From: Bacteriovorax sp.
Lineage (GTDB): Bacteria > Bdellovibrionota > Bacteriovoracia > Bacteriovoracales > Bacteriovoracaceae
NCBI GenBank assembly: GCA_028710485.1
Contig: JAQTTZ010000008.1
Coordinates: forward strand, 1-64,000
DNA: 64,000 nt
Reading direction: 5' to 3'
Both the position numbers and the translations under genes were made by a program. The notes under the pieces were generated by a model, which was not told where the DNA came from, did not search any database, and saw only the letters and a program-made list of their open reading frames with translations. The stretch's first letter is position 1; every line of letters begins with the position of its first letter. This document shows positions 38,595 through 47,914 of the stretch, piece by piece.

Positions 38595-39065
38595 ATGTTT
38601 AATATGAGCGTTTTAAGGGCATTTAATGACATTCATTTTATTCGCAATATGACGAGATTGAAGCTGGTTTTATTGGTGAGCTTTAGTGTCTTGATGCTAT
38701 TTCAATTTATGATTGGTTTTAGAGATTTTGAAGATTACTTAGTCGTCTTCATATTCGTTTTATTTTTGAACGATCTTTATTTTAAAATCAAGCGACCACA
38801 GACCGTTATTTTTCAAGAAGAGCGAATAAAGCGACTAGCAATGTCGACGGTATTTCTGGGATTGTTCTTACTGCCTTTTATCTTTGATTCAGTAAATGTT
38901 TCAAACACAACAAGGCTCACTCTTTATAAACTTGGTTTTGTTTTGTGGGCACAGGTCCTTTTGATTGATTCATTTCTTCACTATAAACAAACTCACTCCA
39001 AGCAATGGCTGGTTTTTGCAAATCTTGCAATGCTGATGATTATTGTAGGGGCATTTGTCGGATAG
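38595..39065 (+). CDS. Small integral membrane protein of unknown function
   Basis: Up to 156 residues with four predicted membrane segments (LVLLVSFSVLMLFQFMI; LVVFIFVLFLNDLYF; VFLGLFLLPFIFDSV; NLAMLMIIVGAFVG) and short basic loops. The start is uncertain: ATGs at 38595, 38604 and 38649 are all in frame and none has a clear ribosome site. A TATAAT at 38591-38596 overlaps the first ATG, with TTCACC 18 bases upstream, which would make 38604 a near-leaderless start. No family recognised. Confidence 0.6.
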   Translation: MFNMSVLRAFNDIHFIRNMTRLKLVLLVSFSVLMLFQFMIGFRDFEDYLVVFIFVLFLNDLYFKIKRPQTVIFQEERIKRLAMSTVFLGLFLLPFIFDSVNVSNTTRLTLYKLGFVLWAQVLLIDSFLHYKQTHSKQWLVFANLAMLMIIVGAFVG

Positions 39066-39074
39066 GTTTTAGAC

Positions 39075-39650
39075 TTAGTAATTTTCAGGAAAAAGATTTC
39101 TCTCAATTCCTTCAATGAAAATATGTATACATTTAATATGAACTTCTTGAATGCGGTCACTGACTGCAGAATCGACGATTAGGGCAACATCAACCATATC
39201 TTTAAGAGCTCCGCCGCCTTTACCAAGTAGACCAACAACTTTCATTCCTTTTTTCTTTGCGGCTTCCACAGCGAGGATGATATTTTTAGAATTTCCAGAA
39301 GTGGAGATTGCCAAAAGAACGTCGCCTTTGTTACCCCAAGCTTCTATATAGCGAGAGAAAATAAATTCGTAACCATAGTCATTTGAAACGCAGGTGAGGT
39401 GAGAAGCGTCGTTAATGGCCATTGCTGGAAGAGGTGCGCGCTCTTTTCTAAAACGTCCAGTGAGTTCTTCTGCAAAGTGCATGGCATCGCACATAGAACC
39501 ACCGTTACCAGCGCTAAAAATTCTACCATTATTTTTATAAGACTCAACCATCATAGAGATGGCCGAGTTTATATTTTCAAGATTGGTTTGATCGCTTACA
39601 AACTTATTCAAAACTTTTTGTGCTTCTTGAAGAGATTCAGCGATAAACAT
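39075..39650 (-). CDS. gmhA: Phosphoheptose isomerase (GmhA-like SIS protein)
   Basis: Converts sedoheptulose 7-phosphate to D-glycero-D-manno-heptose 7-phosphate for lipopolysaccharide core. The SIS domain motifs SAGNGGSMCDAMHFAEELTG and STSGNSKN are characteristic of GmhA, including the zinc/catalytic region near the C-terminus (EVHIKCIHIFIEGIE). Length of 191 is normal. It follows trxA by two bases on the minus strand. A related DnaA-interacting SIS protein (DiaA) is the alternative, but the sequence looks GmhA-like. Confidence 0.88.
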   Translation of the reverse strand: MFIAESLQEAQKVLNKFVSDQTNLENINSAISMMVESYKNNGRIFSAGNGGSMCDAMHFAEELTGRFRKERAPLPAMAINDASHLTCVSNDYGYEFIFSRYIEAWGNKGDVLLAISTSGNSKNIILAVEAAKKKGMKVVGLLGKGGGALKDMVDVALIVDSAVSDRIQEVHIKCIHIFIEGIERNLFPENY

Positions 39651-39652
39651 GT

Positions 39653-39976
39653 TTATGCCAACTCTTCTAGAGATTTTTTAATTTCTTCTTTAGCCTGAAC
39701 TCCAACGAGAGTTTTTGAAGCTTGACCATTTTTAAAGAAAATCATTGTAGGGATCCCACGAACTCCATATTTTTGAGCAAGTTCTGGATTATCATCTACA
39801 TTAACTTTTAAAATATCTGCTTTTTCGCCTAATTCTCTAGCTACTTCGTCAAGTATTGGCCCTAATACTCGGCATGGGCCACACCATTCTGCCCAAAAAT
39901 CTACTAATACTGGCTTGTTTGCTTTTAAAACGTCATTTTCAAAATGTGCTACATCTGTTTTATTTACTAATCCCAT
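39653..39976 (-). CDS. trxA: Thioredoxin
   Basis: Cytoplasmic thiol-disulfide reductant with the WCGPC active site near residue 33 and the cis-proline segment RGIPTMIFF. I choose the ATG at 39976 because GAAGGAG lies six bases before it; the further upstream ATG at 40003 gives an unneeded nine-residue extension. Length of 107 matches the family exactly. Co-transcribed with gmhA. Confidence 0.95.
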   Translation of the reverse strand: MGLVNKTDVAHFENDVLKANKPVLVDFWAEWCGPCRVLGPILDEVARELGEKADILKVNVDDNPELAQKYGVRGIPTMIFFKNGQASKTLVGVQAKEEIKKSLEELA

Positions 39977-40084
39977 AACGGACTCCTTCTTAATGTTGAC
40001 CATATATTACCTAAGTCCAATAGCGGTGAAAAGCCTTTAAATTTTCCGCTTTGCATTTCAGTATGGTGTCACTAAGATTGATTT

Positions 40085-40585
40085 ATGGATAGAAAGTATC
40101 TTCTGGAAAAAGCCATTCGTGTCGCTAAGTTAACTCGTTTAATCGCCAAAGGGATTGACCTGTTTATCGTGCTCTGTTTTTCCATTTGGCTTTATCCGTT
40201 GGGACTTATTCTAGGCATTATCTATATCTCTCTTTCTGATGGATTGGGTAATGGGCAGTCTGCAGGGAAGAAGTTTATGGGATTTGCGGTGAAATCTCTT
40301 GAAGATGGCTCGCCTTGTTCTTACAAACAATCTGTTATTAGAAATCTTCCTTTTATACTCCCACTTATTCTAGCGATCGTTCCTTTTTGGGGATGGATTC
40401 TCGGTGGAATTTTAGCAGTTGCGCTTATCGGACTAGAGCTCTACTTGCTCTACAATTTAGACTCGGGTCACAGGTTAGGTGATGTAATGGCCGACACTTC
40501 TGTCATGGCAAACGATGATAATTTTGTTGGCGTTAAAAATAGAAAGACCAGTTGGTTTGCAACGAAAACAACTACCACAATCTAA
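40085..40585 (+). CDS. RDD family membrane protein
   Basis: A 166-residue membrane protein with the RDD signature: a first helix entered by IAKGIDLFIVLCFS, the GQSAGKKFMGFAVKSLEDG loop and ending in the GHRLGDVMADTSVM segment. RDD proteins are of diverse or unknown transport-related function. A weak ribosome site precedes the ATG. It lies 46 bases before polA. Confidence 0.8.
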   Translation: MDRKYLLEKAIRVAKLTRLIAKGIDLFIVLCFSIWLYPLGLILGIIYISLSDGLGNGQSAGKKFMGFAVKSLEDGSPCSYKQSVIRNLPFILPLILAIVPFWGWILGGILAVALIGLELYLLYNLDSGHRLGDVMADTSVMANDDNFVGVKNRKTSWFATKTTTTI

Positions 40586-40631
40586 ACTTTTTTGTTACTT
40601 TCTAGCCTAATATCTAGAAGGAAATAACTCA

Positions 40632-43295
40632 ATGTCTAAAACACGTTTGATAATCGTCGACGTCTCTAATTTTATATTCCGCGCTTATTTTGCCATTCAA
40701 CGTCCAATGACTTCTCCAACAGGTGTGCCCACTAAAGCAGTCTATGGCGTGCAGAGCATGATGCTAAAAATGCTTTCTGAACATAAGCCAACGCATATTT
40801 TCCTGGCCCGAGATACAAAGGGCGGTACATTTAGAAATAAAATTTATCCGCAGTACAAAGCGAATCGTTCAGCACCACCAGAAGATTTGGTTCCCCAATT
40901 TCCATTGATTGATAGATTGATTAATTTAATGAATCTTCCGACTTTTTCTCACGATGAGTACGAAGCTGACGATATTATCGGAAGTGCATGTGTTCAGTGG
41001 AAAGATAAATTTGATGAAATTTATATTGCCTCTGGCGATAAGGACTTAATGCAATTTGTAGGCGGCAATATAAGAATGCTCGATACAATGAAGGATAAGC
41101 TTTATACCCCGGCCGATGTTGAAGAAAAAATGGGTGTTCGTCCGGAACAAATAGTGGATTATTTATCGATTGTAGGGGACGCCTCTGATAATATTCCCGG
41201 GATGAAAGGTATCGGTGCCGTTGGTGCAACCAAGCTTTTAAAAGAGTACGGGACACTCGAAAATATTATCGCTCATACAGATCAGCTCAAAGGTAAAAAA
41301 GTTATCGAGGCCTTCACCGATCATTTGGAGCTTGGACTGTTATCAAAAAAATTAGTCCAGATCATTACTGATCTTGATTTAGGGCATACTCCGGAAGAAA
41401 CAGTTATTCATTTTTATCCTACCGATGAACTCTTGGAATTTATGAAAGAGTTGGGATTTACTAGTGCTATTGCCAAGTATAAAGAAATGCGTTTTCAATA
41501 TCATATCGCACGTGAATCCGACAAAAGAGTAGGAAGTGTTCATGTTGATGAAAAACTCGACAGCGATTTGTTTAAACCTTCAACTGCAACAACTGTAAAA
41601 TTAGTTGATGTGGACCAAAATAATTTTGATGAAATTGTTAATCTTATCCTGGAAGCCAAGACCTTTGCTCAGCATATTCTCTACGATAGTGAAGATATCT
41701 ACGCTCGCCAAATTCACCGGGTGTATTTTGCTTTTGACGATACAACGGCTTATGCGATTGATCGAAACTTGGTGAGTCAATTGATTCCAAAAATTTGGTC
41801 AAATCCCGAAATTGAAGTTATTGGTGAAAACTTAAAACGCGATTTCGTTTATTCATTAATTAATAAAATTGAATTTAAGGCAGCTAGATTTGACATCAGT
41901 CTTGCTCATTTTAATATCAATACCAATACTCGTCATGATGTTGATTTGCTGGCGAAAGAATATTTGCAGATAGAAATGGGAGCCGATGAACATTTGGCCT
42001 GCGGTCAGAGGGCCCAAGCTCTCGTACTCCTTTCCAAAATATTTAAAACTCGCTTAAGTGAACTCAACCTTCTTGATATTTACAACTCGATTGATTTAAA
42101 AATTCTTCCCGTATTGGCAAAAATGGAGAAAGAAGGAATTTCTCTCAATGCCAATTACCTTCGTGAATTTGAAGTTGAACTTGCAAAAGAAATAAAAAGA
42201 GTTGAAACAAAAATCTTTGAAGTTTCAGGTGGAGAAATTAATCTTAATTCACCAAAACAAGTTGGCGCTTTATTATTTGATAAACTGCAGTTGCCAGTCC
42301 TTAGAAAAACCAAAACTGGTTATTCAACCGATGCAGATGTTTTAGAAGAACTCGATGGAATGAATATCAGTGAAATTCCTGGACTGCTGCTCACTCATCG
42401 CGAATACGGAAAAATTCTTTCGACTTATGTAAAAGCACTTCCAGACTTAGTGAATCCGACAACTAAACGGATTCATACAAATTACAATTTAACGGTGGCA
42501 CAGACCGGAAGACTTTCATCGACCAATCCTAATTTACAAAATATTCCGGTAAGAAGTCCAATGGGCGAAAAGGTGAGAAAGGCCTTCATTGCAAAACCAG
42601 GTAGGATTTTGTTAGCGGCCGATTACTCGCAAGTCGAACTTCGTTTATTGGCCCATTTTTCTGAAGATCCGACGATGCTTAAATCTTTTCAAGAAGATTT
42701 GGATATTCACACTCAAACCGCATCTGAAGTAATGGATATTCCTTTATCGCAAGTCACCTCAAAGGACCGCTCGATGGCAAAAACGGTCAATTTCGGGTTG
42801 ATGTATGGTCAATCGTCATTTGGGCTAGCGTCTACTTTAAAGATCTCCAGAACCGCTGCCAAGGCCTATATCGATAAATATTTTGCACGCTTTAGTTCCA
42901 TTAAAACATTTCTAGATACACTCAAAGATAAAGCAGAGCAAACAGGTTATGCCGAAACTTATCACGGGAGAAAAAGATTCCTTCCGGATATTCATTCTCA
43001 AAACAGAACGATCAAGGCCCAAGCAGAGCGCATGGCAATTAATAGTCCGATTCAGGGGACTGCTGCTGATATCATAAAAATTGCGATGATTAATATCGAC
43101 GCCGAAATAGAAAAGCGCCAGCTAAAGTCTAAAATGCTTCTTCAGGTGCACGATGAGTTAATTTTTGAAGTCGAAGAAGAAGAAATCGACATAATGAAAG
43201 AATTAGTAAAGCGTGGAATGGAAACGGTTGTCGACCTCAAAGTCCCATTGAAAGTGGAAATGGGTTTTGGAGTAAACTGGTATGATCTCAAGTAA
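40632..43295 (+). CDS. polA: DNA polymerase I
   Basis: Repair and Okazaki-fragment polymerase. The N-terminal 5'-3' exonuclease (DVSNFIFRAYFAI, YKANRSAPPEDL, GDASDNIPGMKGIGAVGA) and the C-terminal polymerase are intact: motif A AADYSQVELRLLAHFSEDP (about 661-680), motif B RSMAKTVNFGLMYGQS (about 713), motif C QVHDELIFEVE (about 838). The middle 3'-5' proofreading domain keeps possible motif I and II acids (YDSED, NLKRD) but the motif III Tyr-x3-Asp is not visible, so proofreading may be weak or lost. Length is 887; ribosome site AAGGAAAT. Confidence 0.95.
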   Translation: MSKTRLIIVDVSNFIFRAYFAIQRPMTSPTGVPTKAVYGVQSMMLKMLSEHKPTHIFLARDTKGGTFRNKIYPQYKANRSAPPEDLVPQFPLIDRLINLMNLPTFSHDEYEADDIIGSACVQWKDKFDEIYIASGDKDLMQFVGGNIRMLDTMKDKLYTPADVEEKMGVRPEQIVDYLSIVGDASDNIPGMKGIGAVGATKLLKEYGTLENIIAHTDQLKGKKVIEAFTDHLELGLLSKKLVQIITDLDLGHTPEETVIHFYPTDELLEFMKELGFTSAIAKYKEMRFQYHIARESDKRVGSVHVDEKLDSDLFKPSTATTVKLVDVDQNNFDEIVNLILEAKTFAQHILYDSEDIYARQIHRVYFAFDDTTAYAIDRNLVSQLIPKIWSNPEIEVIGENLKRDFVYSLINKIEFKAARFDISLAHFNINTNTRHDVDLLAKEYLQIEMGADEHLACGQRAQALVLLSKIFKTRLSELNLLDIYNSIDLKILPVLAKMEKEGISLNANYLREFEVELAKEIKRVETKIFEVSGGEINLNSPKQVGALLFDKLQLPVLRKTKTGYSTDADVLEELDGMNISEIPGLLLTHREYGKILSTYVKALPDLVNPTTKRIHTNYNLTVAQTGRLSSTNPNLQNIPVRSPMGEKVRKAFIAKPGRILLAADYSQVELRLLAHFSEDPTMLKSFQEDLDIHTQTASEVMDIPLSQVTSKDRSMAKTVNFGLMYGQSSFGLASTLKISRTAAKAYIDKYFARFSSIKTFLDTLKDKAEQTGYAETYHGRKRFLPDIHSQNRTIKAQAERMAINSPIQGTAADIIKIAMINIDAEIEKRQLKSKMLLQVHDELIFEVEEEEIDIMKELVKRGMETVVDLKVPLKVEMGFGVNWYDLK

Positions 43296-43441
43296 TTTTA
43301 AAGTGTTTTATAATGAAAATTACCATAAGATCCTTCTCTTAATTCAATCCGGATCTTGATTTTAATACCTTTTAAATAAAAAGAAAAAAAATGACAAGCC
43401 GGGCTATCGTAAATTGTTACAAAAAAATTAAGCCTTCCCCC

Positions 43442-43470
43442 TTGACACTACTCCAGTCGCTATCACATTG
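43442..43470 (+). promoter_or_regulatory. Candidate promoter of groESL
   Basis: CTTGACA at 43441-43447 preceded by CCCC and followed about 16 bases later by CACATTG. The arrangement fits either a sigma-70 -35 with a poor -10 or a sigma-32-like heat-shock promoter. No CIRCE repeat (TTAGCACTC...GAGTGCTAA) is present, so HrcA control is not indicated. Confidence 0.45.
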
Positions 43471-43498
43471 TTGTTGTAATTTTTATTAGGAGGAAATC

Positions 43499-43786
43499 AT
43501 GCAGTTAAGACCATTACAAGACCGAGTTGTAGTTCAACGTTTAGATGAAGAAACTAAAACAGCTGGCGGAATTATCATTCCAGACAGTCACACCGAAAAA
43601 CCATCGCAAGGAAAAATCGTTGCGGTTGGAACTGGATACAGAAATACTGACGGATCAATCAGAAACCTAGACGTTAAAGTTGGGGACACTGTTCTTTTCG
43701 GAAAATATTCTGGAACTCCAGTAAAAGTAGAAGGAAAAGAAGTTCTTGTTATGAAAGAAGACGAGATTCTTGGAATTCTTGCATAA
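43499..43786 (+). CDS. groES: Co-chaperonin GroES
   Basis: GroES lid of the chaperonin, 95 residues. [15 protein letters not shown], the GGIIIPD mobile loop and the C-terminal EILGILA are diagnostic. A perfect AGGAGG ribosome site precedes the ATG. First gene of groESL. Confidence 0.98.
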   Translation: MQLRPLQDRVVVQRLDEETKTAGGIIIPDSHTEKPSQGKIVAVGTGYRNTDGSIRNLDVKVGDTVLFGKYSGTPVKVEGKEVLVMKEDEILGILA

Positions 43787-43790
43787 TTAA

Positions 43791-45464
<1,674 letters not shown>

Positions 45465-45495
45465 ATCGGCCTTTTCTCAAATTGAATTACATTCT

Positions 45496-45520
45496 AAAAG
45501 GGAGCTTCGGCTCCCTTTTT
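45496..45520 (+). terminator. Intrinsic terminator after groEL
   Basis: AAAAGGGAGC, a TTCG tetraloop, GCTCCC and a T-run. UUCG loops are unusually stable, so this should be efficient. Confidence 0.92.
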
Positions 45521-45689
45521 AATTTTTACAATCCAAATTGATTTGTCAAACTTAAGCGTTAAGCTTCTAAAAAAACTTATGCTGGTCAAAATTTTGGAAT
45601 CCATCAATTTTTCTCATTCATTTCTTTACAGCTTAAAACAAATCAAAGGTTTAGCCTTAGGTAATTAAGATCTGATTTTGCATAAGCCA

Positions 45690-45698
45690 TGTTATAAT
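45690..45698 (+). promoter_or_regulatory. Extended -10 promoter
   Basis: TGTTATAAT at 45690-45698 is a perfect extended -10 (TGnTATAAT). It has no good -35, which extended -10 promoters do not need. Transcription would start near 45705 and give a very short leader with a GGGAGG ribosome site. The remaining roughly 170 bases between the groEL terminator and this site show nothing I can interpret. Confidence 0.6.
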
Positions 45699-45719
45699 GC
45701 CTCAGTAGGGAGGCTCATA

Positions 45720-46268
45720 ATGGGAGCTGTTGTGTTTAACAATGAAATTTTTGATTCTTGGCTTAACAAGAAAGCTGAGCAAATTCTCGGAAAAGTAGAT
45801 CGAGAAGCAATTTCCACGGAAGAGATGATCGTATTAATTTTGAAAGCGCAGACTAATCATTTTTATCATATGGATTTAGATTTAAAAACTGGACTGCAAG
45901 AAGTGCGAGATGAAATTCGGCAAGATCGAGAAAGTAATAAATTAGAGTTTCAGAAAATAAGACATGATTCAGCAGTTGATATGGATAAATTTAAAGTAGA
46001 AATGAAGACGGAGATGACTGGATTGCGAAGTGAAATCAAGTCGGAAATGAATGATTTACGAACTGAAATCAAGTCGGAAATGAACGATCTTCGAGCTGAG
46101 TTTAAGGCAGATGTGGGAATTTTGAAAACAGAGTTACGCTCAGAAATGGACTACCGCTTTGGCCAAGTTGATAAGCGTTTCGATCGAATTAATCAATATT
46201 TTATTTGGCTTGCCGGACTGATCGTCGCCTCGTCTGGCGGATTATATTTAAAATTATTTTTTAATTAA
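45720..46268 (+). CDS. Coiled-coil protein with C-terminal membrane anchor
   Basis: The ATG at 45720 follows GGGAGG and gives 182 residues; the longer TTG-started frame from 45678 covers the promoter and is rejected. The N-terminal 60 residues may form a small helical domain. The middle is a long coiled coil with an 11-residue period (SEIKSEMNDLR, TEIKSEMNDLR, AEFKADVGILK, TELRSEMDYRF). A C-terminal membrane helix (FIWLAGLIVASSGGLYLKLFF) follows. It resembles the DUF1640/CCDC90-like layout of bacterial tail-anchored coiled coils; the assignment is by architecture only. Confidence 0.7.
   Translation: MGAVVFNNEIFDSWLNKKAEQILGKVDREAISTEEMIVLILKAQTNHFYHMDLDLKTGLQEVRDEIRQDRESNKLEFQKIRHDSAVDMDKFKVEMKTEMTGLRSEIKSEMNDLRTEIKSEMNDLRAEFKADVGILKTELRSEMDYRFGQVDKRFDRINQYFIWLAGLIVASSGGLYLKLFFN
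46032..46097 (+). repeat. Two tandem 33-bp repeats encoding hendecads
   Basis: Two adjoining 33-bp units begin at 46032 and 46065, each starting GAAATCAAGTCGGAAATGAA and differing only at a few third positions near their ends. They code for the 11-residue coiled-coil unit EIKSEMNDLRT/A and imply recent duplication inside the gene. Confidence 0.8.
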
Positions 46269-46309
46269 TGGTGAAGGAGACTAAGGCTTCCTATTTTAGT
46301 TAGAGCTCC

Positions 46310-47221
46310 TTAATTATCTTTTACATAATAAATATTATTATCAACTTTCACATTCACCTTTAATGAATTTTTTTCAGTTGCATTTAATTCAAATCTTTCG
46401 CCATTAGAAAGTTTGAAGAAAATATTCTGCATCACTGGAGTTTTTGGCAAAAAATATCCATGCTGTGATTCAAGCACACCTGAGAGATCAATATAGGTAA
46501 CGTCATTAACAAGTTTTCCCTTAATCTGATCTTTTTTTCCAGGATAATTATCAAAGCCCAAGCCTAGTCGATACTGAAATGGATTTCTATCTTTTAAATC
46601 TAGTGAATATGAAAGTAGTAAAACGATATCGCGATTATTCATGATGATGTGCTTATTGCGTGCAAGGTTGAAGCGAGAAAGCCAATAGCGATGATCTATC
46701 AAGGGGACATCAGCGCTTACCCCCAAATAATTTTCAAAAAGAGGTGAGTCGATATTGTATTGATCGCGATCCAAGTATTTCTCGGTAAAATTTTTCAGAA
46801 CCAAATTCCCCATACTATGACAGAGTAAGCTAATTTTATGATTGATAAAAAATTCACGGTGTGATTCTTTGAAGTCCCGAATTTCCCTGAAAGCTTCGCT
46901 CAGTGGTTCCGCTGTCACTTCAGCATTTGCAACGGCCCTGGATAAAAATGAAGACCAAGCATCCCAATGAAGCATAACCACTTTAACATTGTAAGAATTT
47001 TCAAGAACTGAAAGTTTGTCCCATTCTTTTTCCATGTGATGATTGCGGCCGTGAACGTAGAACAGTATATTTTTTTCAGGATTCTCACTTGCGAACTTTT
47101 CTAAAATACCCGCCATCTCGGATACCGAATGGGGAGATTTTGAATCAGCAGTATAAAGAGCGATTTCCGCCGAAGCTAATTGAATAAATAAAACGAGAAC
47201 AATAAAAATTAATTTCTTCAT
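46310..47221 (-). CDS. Secreted alpha/beta hydrolase of unknown substrate
   Basis: A 303-residue product with a signal peptide (LIFIVLVLFIQLASA). The fold is suggested by ILFYVHGRNHH (oxyanion region, about residues 51-61) and the nucleophile elbow LLCHSMGNLV near residue 133, where the first Gly of GxSxG is Cys. The pattern recalls the DUF900-type hydrolases. Asp/His partners cannot be placed with certainty. It stands alone on the minus strand. Confidence 0.7.
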   Translation of the reverse strand: MKKLIFIVLVLFIQLASAEIALYTADSKSPHSVSEMAGILEKFASENPEKNILFYVHGRNHHMEKEWDKLSVLENSYNVKVVMLHWDAWSSFLSRAVANAEVTAEPLSEAFREIRDFKESHREFFINHKISLLCHSMGNLVLKNFTEKYLDRDQYNIDSPLFENYLGVSADVPLIDHRYWLSRFNLARNKHIIMNNRDIVLLLSYSLDLKDRNPFQYRLGLGFDNYPGKKDQIKGKLVNDVTYIDLSGVLESQHGYFLPKTPVMQNIFFKLSNGERFELNATEKNSLKVNVKVDNNIYYVKDN

Positions 47222-47347
47222 AGTACTTTGGTCGGATATCTAATAGAAAACTTAAATAATCTTCTATCGGGGTCAAAGTTTTGAAGGCCAACATTTTCTT
47301 TTGACACCTAAAAGACGAATTGGGTGCCCTTTCGTCACTAGGATTTA

Positions 47348-47428
47348 AGGCCAATCAAGAGCTTAGGATCTATTCAGACTTGGCATAGACTCTGCAATTA
47401 TAAGTTATAGGAGATCAAGGATTGGCCT
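47348..47428. repeat. 9-bp inverted repeat flanking a sigma-54-type promoter
   Basis: AGGCCAATC at 47348-47356 and GATTGGCCT at 47420-47428 are perfect reverse complements, 63 bases apart, with the candidate -24/-12 promoter between them. They could be binding sites of a regulator or arms of a long-range structure. Confidence 0.45.
47381..47396 (+). promoter_or_regulatory. Candidate sigma-54 (-24/-12) promoter
   Basis: TGGCATAGACTCTGCA has GG at 47382-47383 and GC at 47394-47395 with exactly ten bases between, the hallmark of RpoN promoters. It is close to the consensus TGGCAC-N5-TTGCA. It would drive the gene at 47488 with a leader of about 80 bases. Confidence 0.5.
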
Positions 47429-47487
47429 CCATGGAAGTTCAGGGATGATAACTAAAAAGATACTTAAATAAATTTAGGAGCTTTAGG

Positions 47488-47832
47488 ATGAAGCAAACGA
47501 AAAGACTAGGAATGGTCGCTCTCAGGAAGGCATTATTAGCAATGACAATTCTAGGAGCATCGGTGTCGGCCTTCGGCACCACTCAGGTTGGATTAGCTTG
47601 CCCTCAAAAATTTATCGCTACTGTCATCAATATTGAAGATGTTCAAGCAGGTGCGTTTCCTAAAGTCGAAGTTGATTTCCAAGTTATTCAAACTCTTAAA
47701 GGTGATCAAATCTTATCTAAGAAAATTCAGATTGTTAAAGACGGGCCAGTGCAATTTAAAAGCGGTGAAATCTACACAGTAGAGTCCCGTGAGAATTGGC
47801 TTTGTTCGGCAACTTTGTTTTCTAAAATTTAG
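47488..47832 (+). CDS. Small secreted protein, possibly NTR/TIMP-like
   Basis: A 114-residue product with a signal peptide (ALLAMTILGASVSAFG). The mature part has two cysteines (ACPQKF near 38 and WLCSATLF near 105). Its beta pattern, with VEVDFQVIQTLKGD then SGEIYTVESRENWLC, recalls the OB-like netrin/TIMP fold (V.F.V...KG...F..GE.Y.V). TIMPs inhibit matrix metalloproteases, and the next gene encodes a matrixin-like protease. The family link is my inference from pattern and context, not a proven match. AGGAG lies upstream. Confidence 0.6.
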   Translation: MKQTKRLGMVALRKALLAMTILGASVSAFGTTQVGLACPQKFIATVINIEDVQAGAFPKVEVDFQVIQTLKGDQILSKKIQIVKDGPVQFKSGEIYTVESRENWLCSATLFSKI

Positions 47833-47914
47833 CATATTGTAGTTTTTCAAAACTCTTCCATGGATGGAAATGGGTTTTTTTCTTAGTGACAATTTTTTAC
47901 AAGGAAGTAAAAAA

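Noticed and set aside
38500-38595. An additional small gene in the gap after the Glt-like cluster
   Set aside because: No frame with a start and ribosome site is long enough; only promoter-like TATAAT strings are visible.
43296-43498. CIRCE element or other HrcA site upstream of groES
   Set aside because: No TTAGCACTC-N9-GAGTGCTAA-like repeat. A 7-bp AAGATCC/GGATCTT hairpin at 43327-43357 with a 17-base loop is too weak to call a polA terminator.
46260-46310. CRISPR, tRNA, insertion sequence or phage remains anywhere in the window, for example in gaps such as this
   Set aside because: Gaps were read for spaced repeats, cloverleaf patterns and transposase remnants; none was seen.
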